A DNA stretch of 64,000 nt from Sphingobium sp. SYK-6 (GCF_000283515.1 NC_015976.1:1612001-1676000); one strand, 5' to 3'. Shown: positions 32,721 to 42,968, counted from the first letter of the stretch. Numbers and translations: made by a program. Notes: generated from the letters alone by a model not told the origin.

Positions 32721-33890
32721 TCAGGCCTCCGTGCGAGTCATCAGCAGTTTACCATCGCGTACCGCGAAAGCCATCCGACCCTCCACCAGATCGAGCGCAT
32801 CGCGGCCGAACTGCTCGAAACGCCAGCCCTCGAGAATGGGCAGGTTTGCCCGCACACCCGCGGCCAGCAGTTCAAGATCGTCGGAGCGTGCCAGCAGGCG
32901 GGAAGCGACGTTGATCTCGCGCGAGCGGATCTTGAGCAGCAGCTTGAGCAGATCGGCGACCAGCGCGCCTTCCTTGCCGAGGCCCGGGCGGCTTGGATCG
33001 CGCTCGGGCATCTCCTCGCGCGGCAGCGGCTTTGCAGACTGGATGGCGGCCATCAGGCGCGCGCCGATCTCATTGCCTTTCCAGCTTGCGGAAAGCCCGC
33101 GCACCTTGCCCAGATCCTCCTGGGCGCGGGGCGGATGCGAAGCGATGTCCGCCAGCGTCTCGTCCTTCGCGATCCGCCCGCGGGGCAGGTTCTTGTCGCG
33201 CGCTTCGAGCTCGCGCCATGCGGCGATCGCCTTGAGGCGCCCCAGCACCTCGGCCTTCCGGCTGGAGATGCGAACGCGTTTCCAGGCATCGCCGGGGTTC
33301 ACGGTGTAGTTGGACGGATCGGCGAGCCGCTCCATTTCCTGATCGAGCCAGATCCCGCGGCCTGTCTTGCGCAGTTCCTCCAACATCAGCGGGAAGATCT
33401 CGGCGAGATGCGTCACGTCGCCGATGGCATAATCGATCTGCCGCTTGTCGAGCGGCCTGCGGCCCCAGTCGGTAAAGCGCGCGCCCTTGTCGAGATGGAT
33501 GCCGAGCCAGCTGTCGACCAGATTGGAATAACCGATCTGCTCGCCCTGGCTCAGGGCCATGCTGGCAATCTGCGTGTCGAACAGGGGATAGGGCGTCTTG
33601 CCCGTGAGATTGTAGACAATCTCGATATCCTGCCCTCCGGCATGGAAAACCTTGAGGACGTCCTCATTGTCGACCAGCAGCGTCAGCAGTGGCTTGAGGT
33701 CCAGCCCCGACGCCTTGGGATCGATGGCGGCAGCTTCCTTGCCGTCCGAGATCTGGAACAGGCACAGATCCGGCCAGTAGCTGTTCTCGCGCATGAATTC
33801 GGTGTCGATGGCGATGAAATCCGCCTTCGCCATGCGCTCGCACAAGGCGAACAGAGCTGCATTCTCGGTAATCAGTGGATGGATTTGCAT
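32721..33890 (-). CDS. rnd: ribonuclease D
   Basis: 3'-5' exoribonuclease of 389 residues for tRNA 3'-end maturation. The DEDD exonuclease domain starts FIAIDTEFMRE (D29, E31), continues with VFHAGGQDIEIVY, and ends YAIGDVTHL. One or two HRDC helical domains follow (LKAIAAWRELEARDKNLPRGRI; LADIASHPP). ATG at 33890 (MQIHPLITEN) matches family N termini; a start at 33986 adds 32 residues without similarity. Divergent from aspS. Confidence 0.93.
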   Translation of the reverse strand: MQIHPLITENAALFALCERMAKADFIAIDTEFMRENSYWPDLCLFQISDGKEAAAIDPKASGLDLKPLLTLLVDNEDVLKVFHAGGQDIEIVYNLTGKTPYPLFDTQIASMALSQGEQIGYSNLVDSWLGIHLDKGARFTDWGRRPLDKRQIDYAIGDVTHLAEIFPLMLEELRKTGRGIWLDQEMERLADPSNYTVNPGDAWKRVRISSRKAEVLGRLKAIAAWRELEARDKNLPRGRIAKDETLADIASHPPRAQEDLGKVRGLSASWKGNEIGARLMAAIQSAKPLPREEMPERDPSRPGLGKEGALVADLLKLLLKIRSREINVASRLLARSDDLELLAAGVRANLPILEGWRFEQFGRDALDLVEGRMAFAVRDGKLLMTRTEA

Positions 33891-34035
33891 ATGGCAAGTG
33901 ATCTTATTATGGGCCGGTCCTCGGGTCGGGAGCCGGGATAAGCGAGACAAGGCGCGTCCCTTAGCCTCCTTGTCAGTCTTTGTCATTCATCCAGCCGCCT
34001 CGCAATGAGGGGCACGAAATAAAGGCCAGTCACGC

Positions 34036-35826
34036 ATGCACGCCTATCGCACGCACACCTGCGGGGAGCTTCGATCCACTCATGTCGGGGAGACCGTCCG
34101 CGTCTCCGGCTGGGTTCACCGCAAGCGCGACCATGGCGACCTCGTTTTCATCGATCTGCGCGATCATTACGGCATGGTGCAGATCGTCACGGAAGTCGAC
34201 GGGCCGGTTTTCTCCGTGATCGAAAGCCTCAAGGCGGAGAGCGTCGTGACGATCACCGGCAAGGTGGTCGCGCGTGCGGCGGAAGCGGTCAATCCGAACC
34301 TCTCCACCGGCGAGATCGAGATTCGCGCGGAGGATGCCAGCGTGCAGTCCGCCGCGCAGGAGCTGCCTCTGCCGGTGGCCGGCGAGCTGGACTATCCCGA
34401 AGAGATTCGCCTCAAATATCGTTTCCTCGATCTGCGCCGGGAAACGCTTCACGCCAACATCATGCTGCGCAGCAACGTCATCGCGTCGCTGCGCCAGCGC
34501 ATGATCGGCCAGGGCTTCACGGAATTCCAGACACCGATCCTGACGGCGAGCTCGCCCGAGGGCGCGCGCGACTATCTGGTGCCCAGCCGCGTGCATCCGG
34601 GCAAGTTCTACGCGCTGCCCCAGGCGCCGCAGATGTTCAAGCAGCTCCTGATGGTGGCGGGTTTCGATCGCTATTTCCAGATCGCCCCCTGCTTCCGCGA
34701 CGAGGATGCCCGCGCTGATCGGTCGCCCGGCGAGTTCTACCAGCTCGATTTCGAGATGAGCTTCGTCACGCAGGACGATGTGTTCGCGGCCATCGAACCG
34801 GTGCTTCACGGCGTGTTCGAGGAGTTTGCCGACTGGCAGGGCAAGAAGCGGACGGTCAGTCCCTTGCCGTTCCGGCGCATTCCCTATCGCGAATCCATGC
34901 TCAAATATGGCAGCGACAAGCCGGATCTGCGCAATCCTATCCTCATTTCCGATGTCAGCGCGCATTTCGTGGGTTCGGGCTTCGGCCGCTTCGCGTCGAT
35001 CGTGGAGAGCGGCGATGTCGTGCGGGCCATTCCCGCGCCCGGCACCGCCGAGAAGAGCCGGAAATTCTTCGATGACATGAACGCCTGGGCGCAGGGCGAA
35101 GGCTTTGCCGGTCTTGGCTATGCCACCCGCAAGGGCGGCGAGTGGGGCGGTCCCATCGCCAAGAACCATGGCGAGGACAAGATGAACGCGCTGGCCGACG
35201 CGCTCGGTCTCGGGCCGGACGACGGCCTGTTCTTCGCGGCCGGCAAGGAAGCGCAGGCAGCGAAGCTCGCCGGCCTTGCGCGCACGCGAGTCGGCGAGCA
35301 GCTCGGGCTCATCGATCCCGATCGCTTCGAGTTCTGCTGGATCGTCGACTTCCCGATGTTCGAGTATGACGAAGACGCCAAGAAGATCGATTTCAGCCAC
35401 AATCCCTTCAGCATGCCGCAGGGCGAGCTGGAAGCGCTGGAGACGATGGACCCGCTCGACATCCTCGCGTGGCAGTATGACATCGTCTGCAATGGCGTCG
35501 AGCTGTCGTCGGGTGCCATCCGGAACCACAAGCCGGAGATCATGTACAAGGCGTTCGAGATTGCCGGCTACAGCCGCGAGGATGTCGACACGAATTTCGC
35601 GGGCATGATCAATGCGTTCAAATATGGCGCGCCGCCCCACGGCGGTTCCGCGCCCGGTGTGGACCGCATCGTCATGCTGCTGGCCGACCAGCCGAACATC
35701 CGCGAAGTGATCGTCTTCCCGATGACGCAGAAGGCCGAGGACCTGATGATGCAGGCGCCGGCGCCTGCGACGCTCAAGCAGCTTCGGGAACTGCATATCC
35801 GGATCGTCGAGCCGCAGAAGGGTTGA
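34036..35826 (+). CDS. aspS: aspartyl-tRNA synthetase
   Basis: Class IIb synthetase of 596 residues, the length of the bacterial type. An N-terminal OB-fold anticodon-binding domain (about 1-110: [24 protein letters not shown]), motif 2 [20 protein letters not shown], a GAD insertion domain (about 290-420) and motif 3 [17 protein letters not shown] are all visible. Many alphaproteobacterial AspRS are non-discriminating and also charge tRNA-Asn; that cannot be decided here. Confidence 0.97.
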   Translation: MHAYRTHTCGELRSTHVGETVRVSGWVHRKRDHGDLVFIDLRDHYGMVQIVTEVDGPVFSVIESLKAESVVTITGKVVARAAEAVNPNLSTGEIEIRAEDASVQSAAQELPLPVAGELDYPEEIRLKYRFLDLRRETLHANIMLRSNVIASLRQRMIGQGFTEFQTPILTASSPEGARDYLVPSRVHPGKFYALPQAPQMFKQLLMVAGFDRYFQIAPCFRDEDARADRSPGEFYQLDFEMSFVTQDDVFAAIEPVLHGVFEEFADWQGKKRTVSPLPFRRIPYRESMLKYGSDKPDLRNPILISDVSAHFVGSGFGRFASIVESGDVVRAIPAPGTAEKSRKFFDDMNAWAQGEGFAGLGYATRKGGEWGGPIAKNHGEDKMNALADALGLGPDDGLFFAAGKEAQAAKLAGLARTRVGEQLGLIDPDRFEFCWIVDFPMFEYDEDAKKIDFSHNPFSMPQGELEALETMDPLDILAWQYDIVCNGVELSSGAIRNHKPEIMYKAFEIAGYSREDVDTNFAGMINAFKYGAPPHGGSAPGVDRIVMLLADQPNIREVIVFPMTQKAEDLMMQAPAPATLKQLRELHIRIVEPQKG

Positions 35827-35861
35827 GCGCAGCCGAGGGGCTTCACCGCCTGCCCATGCCT

Positions 35862-35890
35862 TCATCCGGCCTCCCCGGCGGGCCGGATGA
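35862..35890 (+). terminator. possible terminator hairpin after aspS
   Basis: A perfect 10-bp stem TCATCCGGCC (35862-35871) with GGCCGGATGA (35881-35890), 9-base loop, about 36 bases after the aspS stop. No T-run follows, so efficiency is uncertain. Confidence 0.5.
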
Positions 35891-35974
35891 GCAAGGCCGG
35901 GCGAGCGGTGTGCGATCCACGGCCTTCAGGGCGATGCACTCTCGACAATGACTACCCGGGCGGTAGGGTGGGGC

Positions 35975-36760
35975 ATGGCCATCAAGCTTTCCGACTATGA
36001 GAAGGGCGGCAATTTCGAAGGCGACTTCGACAAGGCTCTGCTCAAGCTTCAGAAGCGGCTGGAGAAAATCCAGGTCGCGCATATCGTTCACAAGCGGCGC
36101 AGCGTCGTCATGCTGGAAGGCTGGGACGCGGCCGGCAAGGGCGGGATCATCAAGCGCATGACGGCGCTGCTCGATCCACGCTATTTCAAGGTCTGGTCCA
36201 TATCGGCGCCCACTGAGGACGAACTCGGGCGGCATTTCCTCTGGCGGTTCTGGACGCGCCTCCCGGCGGACAGGCATATCGCGATCTATGATCGCAGCTG
36301 GTACGGGCGCGTGCTTGTCGAGCGGGTGGAAAGCTTCTGTTCCGAGAAGGAGTGGAAGCGCGGCTATGACGAGATCAACGAGTTCGAGGCGCAGCAGGTG
36401 GACAGCGGCACCGCCATCGTGAAGCTGTTCGTCCACATCACCCAGAAAGAGCAGGATCGCCAGCTCGCCCAGCGCCTGGACGATCCGTTCAAGCGCTGGA
36501 AGACCGGCCTTGAGGATTATCGCAACCGGGCGAAGCGGGACGCATATGTTGAAGCGATCAAGGAGATGTTCGCGCGGACCGACACGCGCTGGGCGCCCTG
36601 GCATGTGATCGACGGCAATGATCGCAAATCGGCGCGGATCGCGGCGCTCACCTGCATTGCCGACGCGCTGGAGAAGCATGTGCCAATGGACATGCCGCCA
36701 GCCGATCCGGCCGTGATCCGGCTGGCGCAAGAGGCCTTCGGTTACGATCCCGACGACTGA
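35975..36760 (+). CDS. ppk2: polyphosphate kinase 2 family protein
   Basis: Single-domain PPK2 of 261 residues. Walker A is LEGWDAAGKGGIIKRM (47-62) and Walker B is IYDRSWYGR (104-112), with the lid ERVESFCSEKEWKRGYDEINEFE. Family enzymes use polyphosphate to phosphorylate nucleoside mono- or diphosphates. ATG at 35975 (MAIKLSDYEK) is preceded by AGGGTGGGG; an ATG at 35948 is also in frame. With ppk1 and ppx, this is the third polyphosphate gene within 8 kb. Confidence 0.93.
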   Translation: MAIKLSDYEKGGNFEGDFDKALLKLQKRLEKIQVAHIVHKRRSVVMLEGWDAAGKGGIIKRMTALLDPRYFKVWSISAPTEDELGRHFLWRFWTRLPADRHIAIYDRSWYGRVLVERVESFCSEKEWKRGYDEINEFEAQQVDSGTAIVKLFVHITQKEQDRQLAQRLDDPFKRWKTGLEDYRNRAKRDAYVEAIKEMFARTDTRWAPWHVIDGNDRKSARIAALTCIADALEKHVPMDMPPADPAVIRLAQEAFGYDPDD

Positions 36761-36802
36761 TGCGTGGCTCTGCCGGTCACGATGCAGAGCTTCCCACCCC
36801 GA

Positions 36803-37378
36803 TCAGGACGGCCGGGTGAGCTCCTGGTACATGATATAGGCGTCGACATAGCCGAGCTTGGGGTGCCGGAAGGCGCCGGGCAAGGCTCCGATGATGGTGA
36901 AGCCCATGTGCTGCCACAGCCGCACGGCGCGATGATTGGTCGCGATGACGAGGTTATACTGCATCGCGCGGTAGCCTTGCCGGCGGGCGGTTTCCAGCGA
37001 GTGGCGGCACAGCGCCTGCGCGACGCCTTTCCCGCGCTGGTCCGGCCGGACGGCATAGCCTGCATTGGCGACATGCGCGGCCGGTCCGGTCGAATTGGGC
37101 CGCAGCGTATAGGTCCCGATGACTTCGCCCGTGGGCCCTAAAGCCACGAAGACGCTCTTGTCGGCCGCAAACCAGTAGGCGCGCGCCGCAGACTCATCGA
37201 GGTCGCGATCCAGCGGATAGGTTTCACCCTCGCGGATCACAGGCTCGATGACCGACCAGATGCCCGGCCAGTCCTGTGGCGTCGCAGCGCGTATGACTGG
37301 CGCGTCAGGCACTACACTGCCGGATTCCATGACAAGCTCTTCCTCGCCGCCGCCGTTGCTGATCGCTTCATTCATCAT
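36803..37378 (-). CDS. GNAT-family N-acetyltransferase
   Basis: Protein of 191 residues with one GNAT domain from about 27 to 185: VIRAATPQDWPGIWSVIEPVIREGETY, the acetyl-CoA pyrophosphate loop AVRPDQRGKGVAQALC, and the C-terminal YNLVIATNHRAVRLWQHMGFTIIGALPGAF. The last stretch resembles acetyltransferases acting on small amines or antibiotics, but the substrate is unknown. Its ATG overlaps the stop of the upstream gene (ATGA), so it closes the greB operon. Confidence 0.85.
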   Translation of the reverse strand: MMNEAISNGGGEEELVMESGSVVPDAPVIRAATPQDWPGIWSVIEPVIREGETYPLDRDLDESAARAYWFAADKSVFVALGPTGEVIGTYTLRPNSTGPAAHVANAGYAVRPDQRGKGVAQALCRHSLETARRQGYRAMQYNLVIATNHRAVRLWQHMGFTIIGALPGAFRHPKLGYVDAYIMYQELTRPS

Positions 37379-38091
37379 TGCCTCACTGGAAGATAGGAGA
37401 TGGCGTTGCCTCGCCAGTTCAGGATGAGGCCCGTGCCGTCTCGTCGCACCGGTGCCGCATCGAAATCCACGACGCCCATGTCGTTGGGCAGGAAAAGGAT
37501 GCGGACCTCCAGCCTTCCCCCCTTCGGTGCGGGCGGGAGCTGAAAGACGGGCGAGGTCGTGCCATGGAAGGGCTCGGAAAGTTGAATGGACCGGGGTGTG
37601 CGGCCCGCGAGGTCGGCGAACCAGCCATCGGCCTGCGTGTAGCCCGTCCTGGCTTCTCCCTCTTCGAACTCGATACGGAAATCGACGGCGGGGATGTCCT
37701 TTCCGTCGGGCCATGTGACGTGCAGGGCGAAAGGGGGCTCCTCTCCTGCAGCGGCATCATGGACACGCGCGCTTTCCAGGCGGAACTCGGCTGGCTTCGG
37801 GCGGGGCAGGGTCGTCAGGCGAAGGTCGCCCTGTTCGCAGGTCCATTGTCCTTCCGCCCATTCGTCGAGCGCACCGGTACTCAGGAAATAGCGGAAGCGA
37901 CCATCCTCGGTGATTTCGATCATCGAGGCGACGTCAGGCCCGGCGGAGGCGCGGAACTCGCCGGTCAGGCACTGCGCGGCGAGGTTCGACGCGGGCAGAA
38001 GTGCCCCGATCGTAAAGAACGGCAGTGCGCAGCGGATGAGCCGGCCCGCGCCGGATATCTTCGGCTGTCCGAAAACCGATCCGTCCGTCAC
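37375..38091 (-). CDS. secreted protein of unknown function
   Basis: Protein of 238 residues starting at a GTG that overlaps the greB stop (GTGA). A hydrophobic stretch (LIRCALPFFTIGALLPASNLAAQ) is a likely signal peptide with cleavage near residue 40. The mature part is predicted beta-rich: GRFRYFLSTGALDEWAEGQWTCEQGDL suggests a lipocalin-like or immunoglobulin-like barrel. One cysteine pair (CLTGEF, WTCEQGD) could form a disulphide. No family recognised. Confidence 0.65.
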   Translation of the reverse strand: MTDGSVFGQPKISGAGRLIRCALPFFTIGALLPASNLAAQCLTGEFRASAGPDVASMIEITEDGRFRYFLSTGALDEWAEGQWTCEQGDLRLTTLPRPKPAEFRLESARVHDAAAGEEPPFALHVTWPDGKDIPAVDFRIEFEEGEARTGYTQADGWFADLAGRTPRSIQLSEPFHGTTSPVFQLPPAPKGGRLEVRILFLPNDMGVVDFDAAPVRRDGTGLILNWRGNAISYLPVRQ

Positions 38092-38606
38092 GTCGCTTGC
38101 GGTGCGGGGGGAACAGCATCATCCGGATAGCTGATTTCCACGACTTCCCATTCCTTCTCGCCACCCGGCAGAAAAACGCGCCGCAGATCGCCCACCGTCG
38201 CGCCGCGCAGCGCACGCGCCAGAGGCGTGTCCCACCCGATGCGTCCTTCCCCGGCATCGGCTTCGTCGTTCCCGACGATGGTCACGTTTCGCTGCTGGTC
38301 ATCCTCGTCGGCAATCGTGACGGTGGCACCGAAGAAGATCCGGCTCCTGTCGGGCTGCTGACGCGGATCGATCACGCGTGCCGCCTTCATGCGCTCGGAG
38401 AGCCAGCGCAGGCGCCGGTCGATCTCGCGCATCCGCTTACGGCCGTAGAGATAGTCGCCATTCTCGCTGCGGTCGCCATTGCCGGCAGCCCAGCTCACGA
38501 TTTCGACGATCTTGGGGCGCTCGTCGGACAGCAGCCTGTCATATTCCGCGCGTAACGCCATCATGCCGGCCGGCGTGATGTAGTTCGGCCTGGCCGGACT
38601 GCTCAT
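38088..38606 (-). CDS. greB: GreA/GreB-family transcription elongation factor
   Basis: Protein of 172 residues. The N-terminal coiled coil (about 10-80) contains the tip motif GNGDRSENGDYLYGRKRMREIDRRL, typical of GreB, with the acidic tip residues that coordinate catalytic metal in the polymerase secondary channel. The C-terminal FKBP-like domain contains FFGATVTIADEDDQQRNVTIVG and IGWDTPLARALRGATVGD. It rescues backtracked RNA polymerase. Translationally coupled to the next gene. Confidence 0.93.
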   Translation of the reverse strand: MSSPARPNYITPAGMMALRAEYDRLLSDERPKIVEIVSWAAGNGDRSENGDYLYGRKRMREIDRRLRWLSERMKAARVIDPRQQPDRSRIFFGATVTIADEDDQQRNVTIVGNDEADAGEGRIGWDTPLARALRGATVGDLRRVFLPGGEKEWEVVEISYPDDAVPPAPQAT

Positions 38607-38611
38607 CCGGT

Positions 38612-38785
38612 TTATCGGCGGCGCTTGGGGCGTTTGGTGGCGTACATGAGCGCGGCAACCAGCGCGGCGGACCCCACGCCGATGCTCATCCAGAAAGCCT
38701 TGTTGGCCGTGAGAGGCTCCGTGCCATTGGCTTCGGCGGGGGAGGGCGCTGCCGCCGCTCCGGCTTCCTTTGATTGTTCGGTCAT
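38612..38785 (-). CDS. 57-residue single-span membrane protein
   Basis: A short reading frame of 58 codons, TAA stop at 38612-38614, preceded by AGGAACG. The product starts MTEQSKEAGAAAAPSPAEAN, has an Ala/Pro-rich soluble N terminus, one membrane helix (AFWMSIGVGSAALVAALMYA) and a strongly basic tail (TKRPKRRR). The positive-inside rule puts the C terminus in the cytoplasm. It ends five bases before greB, so it is the first gene of that operon. No known family recognised. Confidence 0.72.
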   Translation of the reverse strand: MTEQSKEAGAAAAPSPAEANGTEPLTANKAFWMSIGVGSAALVAALMYATKRPKRRR

Positions 38786-38837
38786 CGTTCCTGATCGTCG
38801 TTGATGAAGGGAAATATTGCAGGGAAGAAAGCGGGCC

Positions 38838-40856
38838 TCAGCCCGGCCGCTGCTTCCCGAGATACCGGCTGAGCGGCGCCGAGGAGGAGGAGGACGCCAT
38901 CTGCCGGGTCGGATTGACGAGATCGTAGATCACGGCGTTCTCCAGCACGCGCTGCACATAGTTGCGCGTCTCATAGATCGGGATATCCTCGATCCACTGC
39001 ACGATGTCCGCGCCCGGCAGGCGCGGATCGCCGTTGGCCTTGAGCCATTTGTTCACATTGCCCATGCCGCCATTATAGGCCGCCACGGCCAGCGGGTAGC
39101 TGCCGCCATAATAGCGCAGCAACTGGCTGAAATAGGTGCTGCCCAGCTCGATATTGTAGTGCGGTTCGAACAGCGAGCCCGTGTCGTAGCTCATGCCGAT
39201 CTTGCCCGCCACTTCACGCGCGGTGGCCGGCATCAGCTGCATCAGGCCGCGTGCGCCGGCGCGGGAAATGATCGCACGGTCGAACTGGCTCTCCTGCCGG
39301 GTGATGGCATGGATCATCGTCCAGTTCATCTGCTGGCGATCGGGCACTTTCATGCGGGGGAAGCTCGCGTCCGCATAGCCGGAGAGGCCGTTCGCCATGG
39401 CGCGCCGGCCGACCATGACACCCAGGTCGGGGCGTCCCAGCATCTGGGACAGCTCGGCCACGAGCACATGGTCTTCGTCCGTCTCGGCCGTGGAAGCGAG
39501 AGCGCGCACGAAGCGGGACTGTTCCATCCATGCGCCATCCCTGCCCAGCTTGAGCGTTGCCTGCACGATCGGCCGCGAGAGGAAGGCCTTGCGCTGTGCC
39601 GCAGCAATCTCCACGCGTCGTTCGGCGGCTGGCGGTGCCGGAATGGCCTTGCCTTGCCGCTCCAGCGCGAGCTGGCCATAATATTGATCGGGGAAGGCGG
39701 CGGCCCGCGCGAAATGCTCGTTCGCGACGCTCTGACGACCAGCGGCAGCGGCGGCGCGGCCTGCCCAGTAATAGCCCTTCGATACGGTCTGCGGTGATCG
39801 GGCGCCGGTCGCATAGCGCACGAACATGCCTTCCGCGTCGGCCGGGCGACCAAGCTTGTTGAGTGCGGCCGTCCCGGCGAGCCAGACCAGGCTCGTATAA
39901 TCGTCCCGCACGCCCAGCGGCTGGGCGCTCACGTCCGTTCCCGGCTCGAAGGCGTCGTCGACCTTGGATGCGATGGCGTAGGCGTTCGACCACTGGCTAT
40001 CGGAGCCTGCGGCCCGCGCGTGGGCGAGCAGCAGTTCGTACCAGCGCTCGGCGTCGCCGGGCCGCTGCATGAGCGTCATGCGATTGGCAAGAAGGGTTCG
40101 CACCCCGGCGCTGTCGCCATTCTCGGCCATCCAGCGGGCCTTGTCGGCAAGATAGCCGGCGTCCATAGCGCCGACCGGATCGGCCGGCCCCATCTTCAAC
40201 GCCGCGTCAGCCGCCTTCCGCTGGAATGCGATGCGCGCGGCGACGACGGCCTGGCGCGTCACGGGCACGGAGGGCAGCACGCGCTCGGCCACATCCGCGC
40301 GACGGCGCCAGAGCGCGGCATCGGCGCGTTTGAGATGGTCATCCGCCGTGAAAACCGAGAAGAACTGCCCGCGCAGCTTTTCCTCGTATTTCGGGTCCAT
40401 CGGCCCCGCGATCCAGGCGGCGCGGGCCACGCCTCGCGCGTCCTCGAACCGGGCAAGGCGCGCCAGCGCCAGCGCATGGACAGCCTTGCCCTGCGCTGTC
40501 GTGGCCGGATATCTCTCGAAGAAGCGGATGATCTTGCCGGGGTCGTCCATGTCCGGATCGGCCAGGCGCTCGGCATTGCCGCGCAGCCGGCCCTCGTCCG
40601 GCCAGCCGGGATAGCCGAGCAGGAAATCGGCATAAGCGGCAAAGCCAAGCGCATCGCTGGAGGCCAGGCGCCGCCATTCGCCGATCGCCGAGGTGATCTG
40701 GGCATCGGAGGCGCTGTTGGCAGCGATCCGTTCCCGAACCGCCTCCCAGGTGACGGTCGTGGCGGACTGCGGTGCGGACGCGCTGGTCGCCCCCGAGGCA
40801 AGTGCCGCGGCGATGACGATGGCGGGCAAGCGAAGGTCTTTTCCCATGCGGTACAT
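38838..40856 (-). CDS. periplasmic lytic murein transglycosylase (Slt-like)
   Basis: Protein of 672 residues: signal sequence (LPAIVIAAALASGATSASA), a long alpha-helical U-shaped superhelix (about 40-490) and a C-terminal lysozyme-like SLT domain. The SLT domain has the catalytic Glu in ITRQESQFDRAIISRAGARG, LMQLMPATA, and AAYNGGMGNVNKWL. It cleaves peptidoglycan to 1,6-anhydromuropeptides. The frame continues upstream, but ATG at 40856 precedes the signal peptide; ATG at 40847 is an alternative. Divergent from dapA. Confidence 0.92.
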   Translation of the reverse strand: MYRMGKDLRLPAIVIAAALASGATSASAPQSATTVTWEAVRERIAANSASDAQITSAIGEWRRLASSDALGFAAYADFLLGYPGWPDEGRLRGNAERLADPDMDDPGKIIRFFERYPATTAQGKAVHALALARLARFEDARGVARAAWIAGPMDPKYEEKLRGQFFSVFTADDHLKRADAALWRRRADVAERVLPSVPVTRQAVVAARIAFQRKAADAALKMGPADPVGAMDAGYLADKARWMAENGDSAGVRTLLANRMTLMQRPGDAERWYELLLAHARAAGSDSQWSNAYAIASKVDDAFEPGTDVSAQPLGVRDDYTSLVWLAGTAALNKLGRPADAEGMFVRYATGARSPQTVSKGYYWAGRAAAAAGRQSVANEHFARAAAFPDQYYGQLALERQGKAIPAPPAAERRVEIAAAQRKAFLSRPIVQATLKLGRDGAWMEQSRFVRALASTAETDEDHVLVAELSQMLGRPDLGVMVGRRAMANGLSGYADASFPRMKVPDRQQMNWTMIHAITRQESQFDRAIISRAGARGLMQLMPATAREVAGKIGMSYDTGSLFEPHYNIELGSTYFSQLLRYYGGSYPLAVAAYNGGMGNVNKWLKANGDPRLPGADIVQWIEDIPIYETRNYVQRVLENAVIYDLVNPTRQMASSSSSAPLSRYLGKQRPG

Positions 40857-40946
40857 TATGGCAGAGCCTCGATGATCGAACGGTGAACGGGCGCGTGCAT
40901 GGCCCCAATATGCCTGTCCGAGCGCGCGCTTTGAAGGAGTTTTTTC

Positions 40947-41825
40947 ATGTTTTCCGGTTCGATTCCTGCACTTGTCACGCCGTTTCGCGACGGACGGGTC
41001 GATGAAGCAGCGTTTCGCGCCTTCGTGGACTGGCAAATCGCCGAAGGATCCAGCGCGCTAGTGCCGTGCGGAACGACCGGCGAAAGCGCCACGATGACGA
41101 TCGAGGAACATAACCGCGTCGTGCGAATCTGCGTCGAGCAGGCGGCGGGGCGCGTGCCGGTGATCGCGGGGTGCGGATCGAATGACACGCGGATCGCTCT
41201 TGAGCACATGTTCGCCGCGCAGGCGGCCGGCGCTGCCGCCGCGCTGGTGGTTGCGCCTTATTACAACAAGCCCAACCAGGAAGGGGTCTATCAGCACTTC
41301 GCTTATCTGGCGTCGCGCTGCGACTTGCCGATCGTGCTGTACAATGTGCCCAGCCGGACGATCACGGACATCGGCATTCCGGTCATGCACCGGCTGGCGG
41401 AGGAATTCAGTTCGATCGTCGGGGTGAAGGACGCGACGGGCAATCTTGGCCGCGTGACGGCTCAGCGCCTCGCTTGCGGACCTGATTTCTGCCAGCTTTC
41501 GGGCAATGACGAGACAGCGCTCGGCTTCAATGCCATGGGCGGGCGGGGCTGCATCTCGGTCACGGCCAATATTGCGCCACATCTCTGCGCGCAGTTCCAG
41601 AATGCCTGCCTGTCCGGTGACTGGGACACAGCGCTTCACCTGCAGGACCGTCTCTATCCGCTTCATGATGCCATGTTCTGCGATTCGTCCCCGGGTCCGG
41701 TGAAATATGCCCTGTCCCGACTGCGCGAGGACATGCCGGCGGAGGTTCGACTGCCTATTACATGGCCATCCGGTGCAGCGCGCGCGACCGTTGACCGGGC
41801 CCTCGAGATCGCGGGTCTGGTTTAG
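40947..41825 (+). CDS. dapA: 4-hydroxy-tetrahydrodipicolinate synthase
   Basis: Condenses pyruvate with aspartate semialdehyde, the first step of the lysine/diaminopimelate branch. The 292-residue product begins [17 protein letters not shown] and has GTTGE (42-46), Tyr132 in LYNVPSR, and Schiff-base Lys161 in GVKDATG. AAGGAG lies just before the ATG. Reading towards smpB, 49 bases downstream. Confidence 0.95.
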   Translation: MFSGSIPALVTPFRDGRVDEAAFRAFVDWQIAEGSSALVPCGTTGESATMTIEEHNRVVRICVEQAAGRVPVIAGCGSNDTRIALEHMFAAQAAGAAAALVVAPYYNKPNQEGVYQHFAYLASRCDLPIVLYNVPSRTITDIGIPVMHRLAEEFSSIVGVKDATGNLGRVTAQRLACGPDFCQLSGNDETALGFNAMGGRGCISVTANIAPHLCAQFQNACLSGDWDTALHLQDRLYPLHDAMFCDSSPGPVKYALSRLREDMPAEVRLPITWPSGAARATVDRALEIAGLV

Positions 41826-41874
41826 CAGCGGTTCATCTCCTAGATATAGATTGCTTCACCGAAAGAGAGTTTCC

Positions 41875-42357
41875 ATGGCCCGCCCGCGTCCATCCACCTT
41901 CAATAAGGTCAGGACCGTCGCCGAGAACCGGCGCGCTCGCTATGACTATGCCATCGAAGACGTGTTCGAGGCTGGCATCGCGCTGCGCGGCACGGAAGTG
42001 AAATCCCTGCGCTTCGGCGAGGGGTCGATCACGGAGAGTTATGCCGAAGTGAACGATGAGGAAGTGTGGCTCGTCAACAGCAACATTCCCGAGTTCAGCC
42101 ACGGCAATCGCTTCAACCATGAGCCGCGCCGGGCTCGCAAGCTGCTGCTGCATCAGCGGGAGATCCAGAAACTCCATGGCGCCGTGGCGCGGCATGGCAT
42201 GACCCTGGTGCCGCTGAGCGTCTATTTCAACGAGCGCGGCAAGGCGAAGGTCGAGCTCGCGCTGGCGCGGGGCAAGAAGGCCCATGACAAGCGCGAGACG
42301 ATCAAGGAACGTGACTGGAAGCGCGAGCAGGGCCGGCTGCTACGGGAGCGGGGCTGA
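41875..42357 (+). CDS. smpB: SsrA-binding protein
   Basis: Protein of 160 residues that binds tmRNA and delivers it to stalled ribosomes. The conserved N terminus [29 protein letters not shown], the OB-fold core, and the basic tail [25 protein letters not shown] are intact. ATG at 41875 follows AGAGAG. The stop shares one base with the start of the DUF2062 gene (TGATG), so translation is coupled. No ssrA gene is seen in the window. Confidence 0.97.
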   Translation: MARPRPSTFNKVRTVAENRRARYDYAIEDVFEAGIALRGTEVKSLRFGEGSITESYAEVNDEEVWLVNSNIPEFSHGNRFNHEPRRARKLLLHQREIQKLHGAVARHGMTLVPLSVYFNERGKAKVELALARGKKAHDKRETIKERDWKREQGRLLRERG

Positions 42358-42968
42358 TGCCTAGCAAGCGGCTGGTGCGGGCCTTTCGCGAGTCCATGCC
42401 CAGCCGGGAAAGCCTTGAGCAGAACCGGTTCGTCAAGCCAGTCGCGCACCGCGTGCTCGCGCCGGAGCTGTGGCGCTTCACCCGGCGGTCGGTGCCGCGC
42501 GGGGTCGCTCTTGGACTGCTGGTCGGCATCTTCCTGCTGATCCCGGGTCTGCAGATTGCAGGGGCGGCGCTGCTGGCATTGCCGGTGCGCGCCAATGTGC
42601 CGCTGGCCGCCGCCATGACCTTCCTGTCGAACCCGGCGACGACGCCTTTCATCCTGGCCGCCTCTTATTATGTCGGCTCCACCATGCTCGGGCGCTCGGG
42701 CGATCTCAGCCAGGTGATGGCACTCATCAACAATCATGCCGGCGTGGGCGACTGGATGCGCTGGCTGTTTTCCGAAACCGCGCCGGCTCTGCTGTTCGGC
42801 CTTGCGGTCGTTTCGGTCGTGTGTGCGGCGGTCGGCTATCTCCTCTCTTCGCTGCTGTGGCGCTCCCGCCTCGCACGGAAGTGGAGGCAGCGTGCGCACG
42901 CTCGCCTGCGCGAACCGGAGATGGAAGGCGACGCAATCGAACTCGGCCTGAGGGAACAGGCTTCGTGA
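42357..42968 (+). CDS. DUF2062 membrane protein
   Basis: Protein of 203 residues. Basic N terminus, then three or four hydrophobic helices: GVALGLLVGIFLLIPGLQIA, ANVPLAAAMTFLSNPATTPFIL, and LLFGLAVVSVVCAAVGYLLSSLLW. The short FLSNPATTPF signature is characteristic of DUF2062 proteins. It overlaps smpB by one base and cckA by four (GTGA), so the three genes form a tightly coupled operon. Function unknown; the linkage to a cell-cycle kinase may be only positional. Confidence 0.82.
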   Translation: MPSKRLVRAFRESMPSRESLEQNRFVKPVAHRVLAPELWRFTRRSVPRGVALGLLVGIFLLIPGLQIAGAALLALPVRANVPLAAAMTFLSNPATTPFILAASYYVGSTMLGRSGDLSQVMALINNHAGVGDWMRWLFSETAPALLFGLAVVSVVCAAVGYLLSSLLWRSRLARKWRQRAHARLREPEMEGDAIELGLREQAS

